Of a DNA stretch of 57,724 nucleotides, positions 45,406-54,221 are shown in pieces. Source of the DNA: CBDHDN01 sp965261585 (GTDB lineage: Bacteria > Pseudomonadota > Alphaproteobacteria > UBA6615); contig CBDHDN010000023.1 of assembly GCA_965261585.1 (NCBI GenBank), positions 1-57,724 on the forward strand. The letters run 5' to 3'. Position 1 is the first letter of the stretch, and each line of letters opens with the position of its first letter. Below the pieces are notes generated by a model. It searched no databases and had not been told where the DNA came from. It saw only the letters and a list, made by a program, of their open reading frames with translations. The position numbers and the translations under genes were made by a program.

Positions 45406-46152
45406 CTAAGCCCCGGGCGCCACCGGTCCGGGGCTGGTCCCGGTCTCCAGGATGCGCAGCAGCACGGTGCCGCCGCTCTGGGTGAAGCCCAGATACTCGT
45501 AGCGCACGCCGCGGGCCTGGACATACTCCTGGAAGGCCTTGAACTCGTGCTGGCGCCAGTTGTTGTAGTTGAAGTACTCGTCGAAGGCCAGGATCGTGCC
45601 GGTGCCAATGCGCTCGGCCAAACCGTCGAACACGGTCTTGGTCGAGGCGTAGAGGTCGCAGTCGATGTTGGTGAAGGCGACCGGGCCCGGGTTGGCGGCC
45701 AGGAACGGCGGCAGGGTGTTCTCGAACCAGCCGACGTGGAGGGTGACGTTGGCGGGCACTTTCGGCAGCCTGCCCTTGGCGTCGAACTTGCCCGCGGTCT
45801 CGGCGGTGCCGGCCCAGGCCTCGGGCAGGCCCTCGAAGGAATCGAAACCGTGCACCGGGCGCCCGGCCCAGTTGCCGATGGCCCGGATGCTCTCGCCCTC
45901 ATAGACGCCGAACTCGACGATCAACCCCTCGGGCGGCGACTGGGCCAGGCCGTAGCGCAACAAATCCCAGCGCGTGGGGAAGTGCAGGCAATGCATCATC
46001 TCGGCGTTGATATACTCGAGCGTCTGACGCTTGGCCTGGAACTGCAGGTCGACCGCCAGATTTCGAGCGTAGTATTTGTAGACGAAGCGCTGGAACAGGC
46101 GTTCGCTCATGCTCCGCCGGTACGCGTGCAGCTTTGTTCGTCCGAACCACAT
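45406..46152 (-). CDS. TylF/macrocin-O-methyltransferase-like class I SAM methyltransferase
   Basis: 248 aa (alternative start MSERLFQ at 46110). TylF-family marks are IVEFGVYEGESIRAIGNW (SAM motif, ~residue 80), HGFDSFEGLPEAW (~103), FTNIDCDLYASTKTVFDGL (~160) and AFDEYFNYNNW (~190, metal-ligand Asp/Glu). Family members O-methylate sugar hydroxyls. It lies 62 bp downstream of the histidine kinase in the same direction, but no functional link is evident. A second candidate sugar methyltransferase lies about 6 kb away. Confidence 0.85.
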   Translation of the reverse strand: MWFGRTKLHAYRRSMSERLFQRFVYKYYARNLAVDLQFQAKRQTLEYINAEMMHCLHFPTRWDLLRYGLAQSPPEGLIVEFGVYEGESIRAIGNWAGRPVHGFDSFEGLPEAWAGTAETAGKFDAKGRLPKVPANVTLHVGWFENTLPPFLAANPGPVAFTNIDCDLYASTKTVFDGLAERIGTGTILAFDEYFNYNNWRQHEFKAFQEYVQARGVRYEYLGFTQSGGTVLLRILETGTSPGPVAPGA

Positions 46153-46214
46153 GCCATGGTTGCTCGAGCGTCAGGCGAACCAGCCCACAGAAACAAGAAG
46201 CTTGTGGCGCGGGG

Positions 46215-47537
46215 TCAACGGAAGCTGCCCTGCAAGGGCAGCTGTATCGAAGCGCGCAGCCCGCCGGTCGGCGACTCGCTAAGGGCGATCTCGCCGCCGT
46301 GGCTGTGCACGATGTCGCGGGCGATGGCAAGGCCGAGGCCGGTGCCGCCGGTGTCGCGGTTGCGCGATTGATCGAGCCGCACGAAAGGCCGAAACACCTC
46401 CTCGCGCTGATCCGGCGGGATGCCGGGCCCGTCATCGTCGATCGTTATCGAGAGCACCCGGCGGTCGCGCCCGGCGCGGACTTGCACCTGGCGCCCATAG
46501 CGGGTTGCGTTGGTGACGATGTTGTCGATGCAGCGTTTGAACGCCGCGCGCTGAACCGGCAGCCTGATCGGCTCTTTCACGTCCAGCGCCACGGTGGCGC
46601 CGTTGTGGCGATAGCCGTGCACGACCTCTGCCAACAGACCGCCGATCTCGACCGCCTCGGCGGGCTCGGCCACTTCGCCGCGGGCGAAGCCGAGATAGTC
46701 CTGGATCATGCGATCCATCACGTCGACGTCGGATTCGAGCTCTTTGATCTCAGGGTTACTGCTGAGCATTGCCAGTTGCAGCTTCATGCGTGTCAGTGGC
46801 GTGCGCAGATCGTGGCTGACACCGGCCAGCATCTCGGTGCGCTGCTGAATCTGGCGCTTGAGACGATCGCGCATGGCGATGAATGCCGAGGCCGCCTGGC
46901 GCACCTCGGTCGCGCCCGAGGGCTTGAAGTCGGGCGTATCGCGGCCGCGGCCGAAATCGTCAGCGGCAATGGCGAGGCGACGGATTGGGCTCACCTGATT
47001 GCGCATGAAGATCGTCGCGACCGCGGCCAGGACGACGGACGTGCCGACCATCCACATGATGAAGGCCTTCGTTGTCGAGCTGATCAGCCTCTCACTGTTG
47101 AAGACGACGCGCAGAACGCCGTCGTCGGGCAATTGGATATGCAGTGCGATCGCGCGCGGGATGCTGTCGCGATCCATGACGAACGGCAGACGGACGATAG
47201 TGTCGAGCGAACGCGTCAGCGTGTGCTCCAGATTGCCGCGTGGCTGGTAGGCGCCCGCCGCCAAGCGCTCGTCCGGCAGCAGCGCTATGCGCAGATTGTT
47301 CGTGCGGTGTGCGAGGTTGCTGATCCAGGCCACGTTGCCGGCGCTGGCATCCTGGCCCAGCAAGTCGACCAAGACGGCGATCTCGCCGGCCAGGCTGTTG
47401 GCGCGATGACGGCTGACGTTGCTCCAATGGCGGTCATAGAAAACGACGCCGCTGATCACCTGCAGCAGCACCAGCGGGATGATGATGATGAGCAGAGACC
47501 GTGCAAGCAGGCCGTGCGGGAGCAGTCTCCTGATCAT
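46215..47537 (-). CDS. Orphan sensor histidine kinase (EnvZ-like)
   Basis: 440 aa. TM1 (LLARSLLIIIIPLVLLQVIS, ~residues 9-29), a periplasmic sensor of ~130 residues, TM2 (MWMVGTSVVLAAVATIFM, ~165), HAMP, then the H-box LAGVSHDLRTPLTRMKL (phospho-His ~250), N-box CIDNIVTNATRYG, and G-boxes DDDGPGIP and GTGLGLAIARDIVHSHGG. EnvZ-type by H-box. ATG 47537 (MIRRLLPHG) is chosen because the long open frame upstream crosses the tRNA-Gly gene. No response regulator is adjacent in the window. Confidence 0.9.
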   Translation of the reverse strand: MIRRLLPHGLLARSLLIIIIPLVLLQVISGVVFYDRHWSNVSRHRANSLAGEIAVLVDLLGQDASAGNVAWISNLAHRTNNLRIALLPDERLAAGAYQPRGNLEHTLTRSLDTIVRLPFVMDRDSIPRAIALHIQLPDDGVLRVVFNSERLISSTTKAFIMWMVGTSVVLAAVATIFMRNQVSPIRRLAIAADDFGRGRDTPDFKPSGATEVRQAASAFIAMRDRLKRQIQQRTEMLAGVSHDLRTPLTRMKLQLAMLSSNPEIKELESDVDVMDRMIQDYLGFARGEVAEPAEAVEIGGLLAEVVHGYRHNGATVALDVKEPIRLPVQRAAFKRCIDNIVTNATRYGRQVQVRAGRDRRVLSITIDDDGPGIPPDQREEVFRPFVRLDQSRNRDTGGTGLGLAIARDIVHSHGGEIALSESPTGGLRASIQLPLQGSFR

Positions 47538-47803
47538 TGCGACCCCATAAGGACCGGCCGCCGGCGGCGGCGCAGTTGTCCGCTTGGGCGCTAGGTAACG
47601 CCGATCCGCGGCGCCAGGCAAGTCCGACGCGTTGTGGCGCGGCGCTGCCCTTGCGTGCCACATGGCGCCGACCATCTGCATGACCAGCTCGTAGACCTTG
47701 AAAAAGCGTGCCTGCGACAGCGCCGTCTCCGGTCCGCCACGGGGGTTCGAGAAACAACGGCGCTCACACGAAAATGGCCTAGCCAACCGGCCAGGCCAAG
47801 ATC

Positions 47804-47878
47804 TGGAGCGGGAGACGAGATTTGAACTCGCGACCCTCACGTTGGCAACGTGATGCTCTACCACTGAGCTACTCCCGC
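47804..47878 (-). tRNA. tRNA-Gly (anticodon GCC)
   Basis: Minus-strand cloverleaf. The acceptor 5' strand GCGGGAG pairs with the 3' strand CTCCCGC, the D-arm begins TAGCTCAGTGGTAGAGC, the anticodon loop TTGCCAA gives GCC, and the T-arm ends ...TTCAAAT. The discriminator is T and an encoded CCA lies at 47804-47806. Confidence 0.94.
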
Positions 47879-47964
47879 ATGGCATCGGACATATCGCAAA
47901 CCGGCCGCCGAATGCAAGGGCGGCGAGTTGTGGCGGCGCGGGCGGCTGGGCTAGTCTCCGTGCC

Positions 47965-48492
47965 ATGAGCGATATGCAGGCCGTCGAGGCGCCGCTGATG
48001 GAACGGCTTACCGCGCTGGGCATCGCGACCGAGACGCACCGCCACCCGCCGCTGCACACGGTCGAGGAGTCGAAGGCGCTGCGCGGCAGCCTGCCCGGCG
48101 GCCATATCAAGAACCTGTTCCTGCACGACAAGAAGCGCAGGATGTGGCTCGTGACCGTGCTGGAGGATCGGCCGGTCGACCTGAAGGTGCTGCGCCGGGT
48201 GCTCGACGCGCGCGGCAACCTCAGTTTCGGCAGCGCCGAGATGCTGCGCGAAGCGCTGGCCGTCGAGCCCGGTGCGGTGACGCCGTTCGCCGTCCTCAAC
48301 GACACGGCCGGACGGGTCGTCTTCGCGCTCGATCGCGGCGTCCTGGCCTGCGACCCGGTGAACGCCCATCCGCTGCACAATGAAGCGACGACGGCGATCG
48401 CGCCGGCCGACCTGTTGCGCTTCGCCGAGGCCTGCGATCACGCGCCGCTTCTGCTGGCCGCGGCGGACATGGGCGCGCCGGCGGCGGCGTGA
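47965..48492 (+). CDS. ProX-like prolyl-tRNA deacylase (YbaK/EbsC family)
   Basis: 175 aa. A trans-editing enzyme that removes wrongly attached amino acids (typically Ala) from tRNA-Pro. YbaK-fold marks are HPPLHTVEESKALRGSLPGGHIKNLFLHDKK (~27-57, including the conserved Lys after GGH), LSFGSAEMLREAL (~90) and VTPFAVLNDT (~110). It is 87 bp from the divergent tRNA-Gly. Confidence 0.9.
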   Translation: MSDMQAVEAPLMERLTALGIATETHRHPPLHTVEESKALRGSLPGGHIKNLFLHDKKRRMWLVTVLEDRPVDLKVLRRVLDARGNLSFGSAEMLREALAVEPGAVTPFAVLNDTAGRVVFALDRGVLACDPVNAHPLHNEATTAIAPADLLRFAEACDHAPLLLAAADMGAPAAA

Positions 48493-48554
48493 GGACGAGA
48501 CTTGATTTAGGCGGCGCGGCGGCCAATTTCCAGGACACGGGGCAGCATTAATGG

Positions 48555-49484
48555 ATGGCCATGGAACCGATAATAATGGCGGACGCGGCGGCCCAGCCGC
48601 CGGCGCCAATCAAAGACAGCGACACCGCCGGCTTCATGCAGGACGTCATGGAGGCGTCGCGCGACGTGCCAGTGATCGTCGACTTCTGGGCCTCGTGGTG
48701 CGGGCCTTGCAAACAACTTGGCCCGACGCTGGAGAAGGTCGTCACCGAGGCACGCGGCGCGGTGCGGCTGGTGAAAATCGACATCGACGCCAACCCCGAC
48801 CTGTCGCAACAGTTGCGCGTTCAATCGATCCCGACGGTGTTCGCCTTCAAGGACGGCCAGCCGGTCGACGCCTTCCAGGGCGCGCTGCCCGAGAGCCAAG
48901 TCAAATCATGGGTCGATGAGCTGATCAAGCGCCACGGCAGCGAGGCGCCGCAGTCGCCGGTGAAACAGGCCTTGGAGGCGGCGCAGATGGCGCTGGAGAC
49001 CGGCGACGTCGCCGCCGCCGGCACCTTGTTCAGCCAAGTGCTGAACCACGACCCGCAGAACGCGCCGGCTTATGCCGGGACCATTCGCTGCTACCTGCAG
49101 GCCGATCGCGTCGACAAGGCCCGCGAAACCCTGGATCTGGTGCCCGAGGCGACCAGAGACGAGGCCGTGCTGGAACCGGCGATCACCGCCCTTGAGCTGG
49201 CCGAAGCGGGCGCGTCCACGACCGGGCAGGTCGACGAGTTGGAGGCCCGCGTCGCCGCGGATCCGAAGGACCATCAGGCGTGCTACGACCTGTCCGTCGC
49301 GCTCTACAGCGCCGGTCGAAGCGAAGCGGCGATCGACGCCCTGCTGACGATCATCAAGCAGGACCGCACCTGGAACGAGGAAGCGGCCCGCAAGCAGTTG
49401 CTGAAGATCTTCGAGGCGCTGGGGCCCACGGATCCGCTGACCGTCGAGGCCCGGCGCAAACTATCCGCGGTCCTGTTTTCATGA
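48555..49484 (+). CDS. CnoX/YbbN-like thioredoxin-TPR co-chaperone
   Basis: 309 aa. An N-terminal thioredoxin domain with VDFWASWCGPCKQLGP (~residue 50) retains a CGPC active site, unlike E. coli CnoX, which lacks it. TPR-like helices follow to the C-terminus (VKQALEAAQMALETGDVAAA ~138, DPKDHQACYDLSVALYSAG ~235), as in the CnoX holdase that delivers oxidised proteins to GroEL. ATG 48555 or the Met at 48561 are both possible. It overlaps the next gene by ATGA. Confidence 0.9.
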   Translation: MAMEPIIMADAAAQPPAPIKDSDTAGFMQDVMEASRDVPVIVDFWASWCGPCKQLGPTLEKVVTEARGAVRLVKIDIDANPDLSQQLRVQSIPTVFAFKDGQPVDAFQGALPESQVKSWVDELIKRHGSEAPQSPVKQALEAAQMALETGDVAAAGTLFSQVLNHDPQNAPAYAGTIRCYLQADRVDKARETLDLVPEATRDEAVLEPAITALELAEAGASTTGQVDELEARVAADPKDHQACYDLSVALYSAGRSEAAIDALLTIIKQDRTWNEEAARKQLLKIFEALGPTDPLTVEARRKLSAVLFS

Positions 49485-50155
49485 GCGGCGATCCGTTCGA
49501 CCCTGAGACATTGCCCAGTGAGTTGGCGATCTTTCCGCTGAGCGGCGTGCTGCTGCTGCCGCGCGGCCTGCTGCCGCTCAATATCTTCGAGCCGCGCTAT
49601 CTGAACATGGTCGACGCGGCGCTGGCCGGCAATCGCGCGATCGGCATGGTGCAGCCGACCGACGCGGGCAGCGAGTCGGGCATCAGCGCCGGCGACGAGG
49701 CACCCCTCTATCCGGTCGGCTGCATGGGACGCATCGTGTCGTTTCAGGAAACCGACGACGGACGATGCCTGATCACGCTCAAGGGCGTGTGCCGTTATGA
49801 GATCCGAGAGGAGCTGGCGCTGCGCGACGGCTATCGCCGCGTCGTGCCAGATTTCTCGGCGTTCCGGAGCGACCTGACGGACCGGGGCGAGAGCGGCACG
49901 GATCGGGTGCGGCTGATCGCCGACCTCAAGGCCTATTTCGAGCAGCAGGGCATCGAGGCGAACTGGTCGGCGATCGAGCAGACGTCGGACGAGCGCCTGG
50001 TGACGACGCTGGCCATGGTCTGTCCGTTCGAGACGCATGAGAAGCAGGCGCTGCTGGAAAGCCGGAGCCTGGAGCGGCGGGCGAAGTTGATGATCGGCCT
50101 GATCGAGGCGGCGCTGCGCAGCGACGACGCCACGAGCGCCGCGGCCAGACATTAA
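49481..50155 (+). CDS. Lon N-terminal (LON peptidase substrate-binding) domain protein
   Basis: 224 aa with only the Lon substrate-binding domain: ELAIFPLSGVLLLPRGLLPLNIFEPRYL (~residues 14-41), GCMGRIVSFQETDDGRCLITLKG (~82) and FETHEKQALLESRSLERRAKLM (~180). No ATPase or protease domain, which is normal for this alphaproteobacterial family. ATG 49481 overlaps the cnoX-like stop, so the genes are coupled. Function unproven. Confidence 0.92.
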   Translation: MSGDPFDPETLPSELAIFPLSGVLLLPRGLLPLNIFEPRYLNMVDAALAGNRAIGMVQPTDAGSESGISAGDEAPLYPVGCMGRIVSFQETDDGRCLITLKGVCRYEIREELALRDGYRRVVPDFSAFRSDLTDRGESGTDRVRLIADLKAYFEQQGIEANWSAIEQTSDERLVTTLAMVCPFETHEKQALLESRSLERRAKLMIGLIEAALRSDDATSAAARH

Positions 50156-50205
50156 GTGCGTTTTTCGATGAGATCGATCGGCCATCAGCCCAAGGGGGAC
50201 GCACC

Positions 50206-50409
50206 ATGAACGAGCGCAGGTCCGGGGTCGATCCGAAGTTGCTCGAGATCCTTGTCTGTCCGGTGACCAAGGAACCGCTGGACTATGACCAGGAACACAA
50301 CGAGCTGGTCAGCCGCAAGGCCGGCCTGGCCTATCCGATCCGTGACGGCATCCCGATCATGCTGGCGGAGGAGGCGCGCGAACTAAGCGACGATGAGCGC
50401 GCCAAGTGA
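50206..50409 (+). CDS. Trm112-like zinc-ribbon protein (UPF0434)
   Basis: 67 aa: PKLLEILVCPVTKEPL then YPIRDGIPIMLAEEAREL. Only one cysteine of the Trm112 zinc set (CPVT) is present, as usual for bacterial UPF0434. It may activate a methyltransferase or similar partner; no partner is named here. The 3' end overlaps the next GTG start by four bases. Confidence 0.9.
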   Translation: MNERRSGVDPKLLEILVCPVTKEPLDYDQEHNELVSRKAGLAYPIRDGIPIMLAEEARELSDDERAK

Positions 50410-50777
50410 GCCAATTCGCGACCGCGCATTTCCCGACCGAGATCCACTACAGCAAGCAGGACAGCCGCCTTACCGTCACATTCGACGATGGCGTAGCGTT
50501 TACCTATGCGGCCGAGTTCCTGCGCGTCGAGAGCCCGTCGGCCGAGGTCATGGGCCATGGCGCCGGCGGCAAGACGATCGTTGCCGGCCGGCGCCATGTC
50601 GGCATCATCGAGATCGAGCCGGTCGGCAACTATGCCGTCAGGCTCCATTTCGACGACCTGCACGATACCGGCATCTACAGCTGGCAGTATCTGCGCGAGC
50701 TCGGCGAACGGCAGGACGGGTTGTGGCAGACCTACCTCGACGCGCTGGCGGCGCGGCAGCTGACGCGCGATCCGTAG
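50406..50777 (+). CDS. DUF971 protein (gamma-butyrobetaine hydroxylase N-terminal-like)
   Basis: 123 aa starting at GTG 50406 within the preceding stop. The DUF971 domain reads FPTEIHYSKQDSRLTVTFDDG, FLRVESPSAEV, GIIEIEPVGNYAVRLHFDD and HDTGIYSWQYLRELGE. Alone it may bind iron-sulfur or zinc, but this copy has no cysteines in its core, so the role is unclear. It is last in the cnoX-like to DUF971 operon, 6 bp from the convergent UbiH-family gene. Confidence 0.9.
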   Translation: MSQFATAHFPTEIHYSKQDSRLTVTFDDGVAFTYAAEFLRVESPSAEVMGHGAGGKTIVAGRRHVGIIEIEPVGNYAVRLHFDDLHDTGIYSWQYLRELGERQDGLWQTYLDALAARQLTRDP

Positions 50778-50783
50778 GGGCGC

Positions 50784-52025
50784 CTACAGCGGCTCGCCGC
50801 GCGCGAGGCGCGGCAGGTCGCCGACAACACCCATGGCGTGACGCATGAACAGCCGCTTCAGCGGCGGCGTCGCGTTGACGGCGGCGAGGCCGAGGTCGCG
50901 CGCGAGGCGCAGCGGCGCCAGGTCGTTCGAGAACAGGCGGTTGAGGCCGTCGGTGACGAACATCAGCAGCGTGTTGTCGAAGCGGCGCCAGCGCTGATAG
51001 CGCTGCAGCACCGGCGCGGCGCCGATGTCGAGGCCGAGGCGGCGGGTGTCGACCAGGATCTCCGCCAGGGCAGCGACGTCGCGCAGACCCATGTTGAGCC
51101 CTTGGCCGGCGATCGGATGAATAGCGTGGGCGGCATCGCCGACGAGCGCCAGCCGCTCGTCGATGTAGCGCTCGGCATGGAGCAGCGACAGCGGATAGGA
51201 CCAGCGCCCGCCGAGCACCGTCAGCGGGCCCAGGAAATCGCCGAAGCGGCGGCCGAGCTCGGCGACAAACTCGGCGTCGGGCAAGGCCAACAGAGCCGGC
51301 GCCAGGGACGCGGCCTCGGTCCACACGATCGAGGAGCGATGGTGGCCCGCGGTGTCATCGGTCATCGGCAGGATCGCGAACGGGCCGGCCGGCAGGAAGC
51401 GTTCGTGCGCCACATGGCCGTGCGGCCGGGCGTGGGCGACCGTGCAGACGATCGATATCTGCGGATAGCGCCACTCGGCACCGGCGATCCCGGCAGCGCG
51501 GCGCAACGGCGAATCGCGACCGTCGCAGCCGAGCACCAGGGGTGCGCTCGCACGCCGACCGTCGGCGAGCGTGGCAACCACGGCGTCGGCATCGCGGGTA
51601 AGCACCGCAAGCTCCGCCGGCGCCCACACGTCCAGCGTCGGCTGCGCCGCCGCGTGGGCGAACAGCGCCGTCCTGACATCGCGGTTCTCGACGATGTGGC
51701 CGAGCGGCGCGTCGCCGACCTCGCTGTGGTCGTAGTGCAGGAACAGCCGTGAGGGCCCGTCGCTGACACGGATGTCGGCGATCGGGCAGGCGGCGGCGGC
51801 GAGCCGCGGCCAGATGCCAATGCCGTCGAGAATGTGGCGGCTGCCGTGGGCGATCGCCGACGTGCGGCCATCATGGGCGGCGGCGGTGAGGGTCCCGGGG
51901 TCTGCCCGGTCGATCACGGCGACCCGCAGACCGGCCCCGGCCAGGGCCGCGCCGAGCGTCAGGCCGACCATGCCGCCGCCGACGATGACTGTGTCGTGGG
52001 TGAGTAGGATGGCCGCGCCGGTCAT
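50784..52025 (-). CDS. UbiH/UbiF/VisC-family FAD-dependent ring hydroxylase
   Basis: 413 aa. N-terminal dinucleotide-binding VIVGGGMVGLTLGAALAGAG (~13-33), the middle motif CDGRDSPLRRAAGI (~165) and the C-terminal GDAAHAIHPIAGQGLNMGLRD (~295), all canonical for ubiquinone-ring hydroxylases. Which ring position it hydroxylates cannot be told from sequence. It is divergent from glnK, sharing the 280-bp regulatory region. Confidence 0.92.
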   Translation of the reverse strand: MTGAAILLTHDTVIVGGGMVGLTLGAALAGAGLRVAVIDRADPGTLTAAAHDGRTSAIAHGSRHILDGIGIWPRLAAAACPIADIRVSDGPSRLFLHYDHSEVGDAPLGHIVENRDVRTALFAHAAAQPTLDVWAPAELAVLTRDADAVVATLADGRRASAPLVLGCDGRDSPLRRAAGIAGAEWRYPQISIVCTVAHARPHGHVAHERFLPAGPFAILPMTDDTAGHHRSSIVWTEAASLAPALLALPDAEFVAELGRRFGDFLGPLTVLGGRWSYPLSLLHAERYIDERLALVGDAAHAIHPIAGQGLNMGLRDVAALAEILVDTRRLGLDIGAAPVLQRYQRWRRFDNTLLMFVTDGLNRLFSNDLAPLRLARDLGLAAVNATPPLKRLFMRHAMGVVGDLPRLARGEPL

Positions 52026-52194
52026 GGCCCAACATCACCTGCCGCCGTCGACCTGTCCAGATACTCGCCGGCGACGCCTAATCTTTGGGCAACTCGGTGG
52101 AATTGACCGTTTTGTGTGCATCTGGTTCGTAGCCCAGCCCGGCAGCATGTGCCTAACAGACTGATTTTCTGCCGATTTTCGCATCGCAGCAGAA

Positions 52195-52210
52195 CGGCAC
52201 GGTTCTTGAT
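52195..52210 (+). promoter_or_regulatory. Sigma-54 (RpoN) promoter candidate for glnK-amtB
   Basis: CGGCACGGTTCTTGAT matches the consensus TGGCACG-N4-TTGCW at all but the first base and the C of the -12 GC. It lies 95 bases before the glnK ATG, in the spacing expected for an NtrC-activated glnK-amtB operon. No strong NtrC site was identified further upstream. Confidence 0.55.
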
Positions 52211-52305
52211 AACACCGCATCGTGGGGGCGGCGCCCGCAGGCTGGCTGTTGCCGTGCCCCCAAACGGCCAGCGGCGGTGCCGCGGCAAACGAAAAGGAGG
52301 CTCGG

Positions 52306-52644
52306 ATGAAGCTGGTCATGGCAATCATCAAGCCCTTCAAGCTGGACGAAGTGCGCGAGGCCATTACCGCGTTGGGCATCCAGGGCCTGACGGTGACGGA
52401 GGTCAAGGGCTTCGGCCGGCAGAAGGGCCAGACGGAGATCTACCGCGGCACCGAGTACGCCGTGAGTTTTCTGCCCAAGATAAAAATCGAGGTCGCCGCC
52501 GACGACGGCCAGGTCGACCAACTGGTCGAGGCGATCACGAAGGCGGCCAACACCGGCAAGATCGGCGACGGCAAGATCTTCGTATTCGACGTGTCGCATG
52601 CCGTGCGCATCCGCACCGGCGAGACCGGCACCGAAGCCCTGTAG
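52306..52644 (+). CDS. glnK: Nitrogen regulatory P-II protein
   Basis: 112 aa. It senses 2-oxoglutarate and ATP/ADP and is uridylylated by GlnD. The T-loop tyrosine Y51 is present in YRGTEYAVSF, and IKIEVAADDGQVD and GDGKIFVFDV (B-loop) are conserved. It is named glnK rather than glnB because it lies directly before amtB (16 bp), which it blocks when nitrogen is sufficient. The ATG has an aaaggagg ribosome site. Confidence 0.95.
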   Translation: MKLVMAIIKPFKLDEVREAITALGIQGLTVTEVKGFGRQKGQTEIYRGTEYAVSFLPKIKIEVAADDGQVDQLVEAITKAANTGKIGDGKIFVFDVSHAVRIRTGETGTEAL

Positions 52645-52660
52645 ATTTGAAGGAGGCATC

Positions 52661-54019
52661 ATGAAATCGCGCAACCGCGTGGGTCTGGCCCTTGGCCTGG
52701 CCACGCTGGCCGGCGTTGCCGTGGCAGTGCCGGCGCAGGCGGCCGTCGACGCCGAGACGGCATTCGTCCTCAACTCGTTCTCGTTCCTGATCCACGGCGC
52801 CCTGGTGATGTGGATGGCCGCCGGCTTCGCGATGCTGGAAGCGGGCCTCGTGCGGACCAAGAACACGGCCGCAATCTGCCTGAAGAACATCACCCTCTAT
52901 TCGTTCGCCGGCATCCTCTACTACCTGCTCGGCTACAACCTCATGTACGCCGACGTCGGCAGCGTCATCGGCACGTTCAAGATATTCTACAATCCGGCGG
53001 TGCCGGAGCTGGCGCTGATCGCCGCCGAGGAGAAGACCGAAGCCCTGATCGGGGCGGTCACCAGCACCGACTTCGCCAGCATGTCGGACTGGTTCTTCCA
53101 GATGGTGTTCGTCGCCACGGCGGCGTCGATCGTCTCCGGCACGCTGGCCGAGCGCATCAAGGTCTGGCCGTTCCTGATCTTCGTCATCGTGCTGACCGGC
53201 CTGTTGTATCCGATCCAGGGCGCCTGGATCTGGGGCGGCGGCTTCCTTGCCGAGATGGGCTTCAAGGACTTCGCCGGCTCGACGGTCGTCCATTCGGTGG
53301 GCGGCTGGGCGGCGCTCACCGGCGCAATCATCCTGGGCCCGCGCAAGGGCAAGTACGCCGCCAACGGCCGGGTCAACCCGATGCCCGGCGCCAACCTGCC
53401 GCTGGCGACGCTGGGTACGTTCGTCCTGTGGCTCGGCTGGTTCGGCTTCAACGGCGGCTCGCAGCTGGCGCTCGGCAGCGCAGCCGACGTCTCGGCGATG
53501 GCAATCGTCTATGTCAACACGAACCTGGCCGCGGCCGGCGGCGTCGTCGCCGCGATCATGCTGAACCAGGTCATGTACAAGAAGATGGACCTGACGATGG
53601 CGCTGAACGGCGCGATCGCCGGGCTGGTCTCGATCACCGCGGGTCCCGATTTGTCGAACCCGGTGCTGGCGATCATCATCGGCGCGATCGGCGGCCTGCT
53701 CGTCGTCATCGCCGTGCCGCTGCTCGACAAGCTGAAGATCGACGACGTCGTCGGCGCCATCCCGGCCCACCTGGTGGCCGGCGTCTGGGGCACGCTGGCC
53801 GTCGGCATCTTCAGCGCGGAGCAGTCGTTCATCATCCAGCTGCTCGGCGTCGTCATCGTCGGCGGCTTCATGGTCATCACCAGCGGCGTCGTCTGGTACG
53901 TCCTGAAGGCCACCGTCGGCATCCGTGTCAGCGAAGAAGACGAGGAGCTGGGCCTCGACAAGACCGAGCTGGGCCTCGAGGCCTATCCCGAGTTCGGGCG
54001 CGGCTCACAGACGACCTAG
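52661..54019 (+). CDS. amtB: Ammonium transporter AmtB
   Basis: 452 aa. An N-terminal signal peptide (GLALGLATLAGVAVAVPAQAA) is followed by eleven transmembrane helices. The ammonium-conducting twin histidines lie in STVVHSVGGWAALTG (~residue 205) and IPAHLVAGVWGTLAVG (~362), with ADVGSVIGTF and WLGWFGFNGGSQLA. The cytosolic tail VSEEDEELGLDKTELG contacts GlnK. ATG 52661 follows an aaggagg site. Translated with glnK from the same promoter. Confidence 0.97.
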   Translation: MKSRNRVGLALGLATLAGVAVAVPAQAAVDAETAFVLNSFSFLIHGALVMWMAAGFAMLEAGLVRTKNTAAICLKNITLYSFAGILYYLLGYNLMYADVGSVIGTFKIFYNPAVPELALIAAEEKTEALIGAVTSTDFASMSDWFFQMVFVATAASIVSGTLAERIKVWPFLIFVIVLTGLLYPIQGAWIWGGGFLAEMGFKDFAGSTVVHSVGGWAALTGAIILGPRKGKYAANGRVNPMPGANLPLATLGTFVLWLGWFGFNGGSQLALGSAADVSAMAIVYVNTNLAAAGGVVAAIMLNQVMYKKMDLTMALNGAIAGLVSITAGPDLSNPVLAIIIGAIGGLLVVIAVPLLDKLKIDDVVGAIPAHLVAGVWGTLAVGIFSAEQSFIIQLLGVVIVGGFMVITSGVVWYVLKATVGIRVSEEDEELGLDKTELGLEAYPEFGRGSQTT

Positions 54020-54045
54020 ACCCTGAAAACTCTGGCCTGATCCCT

Positions 54046-54081
54046 GGCCCGGCGGGGCGACTCGCCGGGCCCTTTCTTTTT
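54046..54081 (+). terminator. Rho-independent terminator of glnK-amtB
   Basis: ggcccggcg (54046-54054) pairs with cgccgggcc (54063-54071), followed by the T-rich ctttcttttt (54072-54081). It lies 27 bases after the amtB stop. Confidence 0.85.
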
Positions 54082-54221
54082 CGCGGCCGCCGTGGGCAGG
54101 CTATAGCTGTTTCTCAGCTTGTTTCGCCAACCCGTTGACGATACGTTCCGTTCCCGCGATCGGGATTGAGCGGGGCGGGCCGATACGGACCGCCGCGCGG
54201 GGGGCACCTGGCGGCCGCCGG

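Noticed and set aside
46215..48380. Upstream extension of the histidine kinase frame to 48380
   Set aside because: It would pass through the tRNA-Gly gene and the prolyl-tRNA editing gene on the other strand; the kinase's first membrane segment starts at MIRR.
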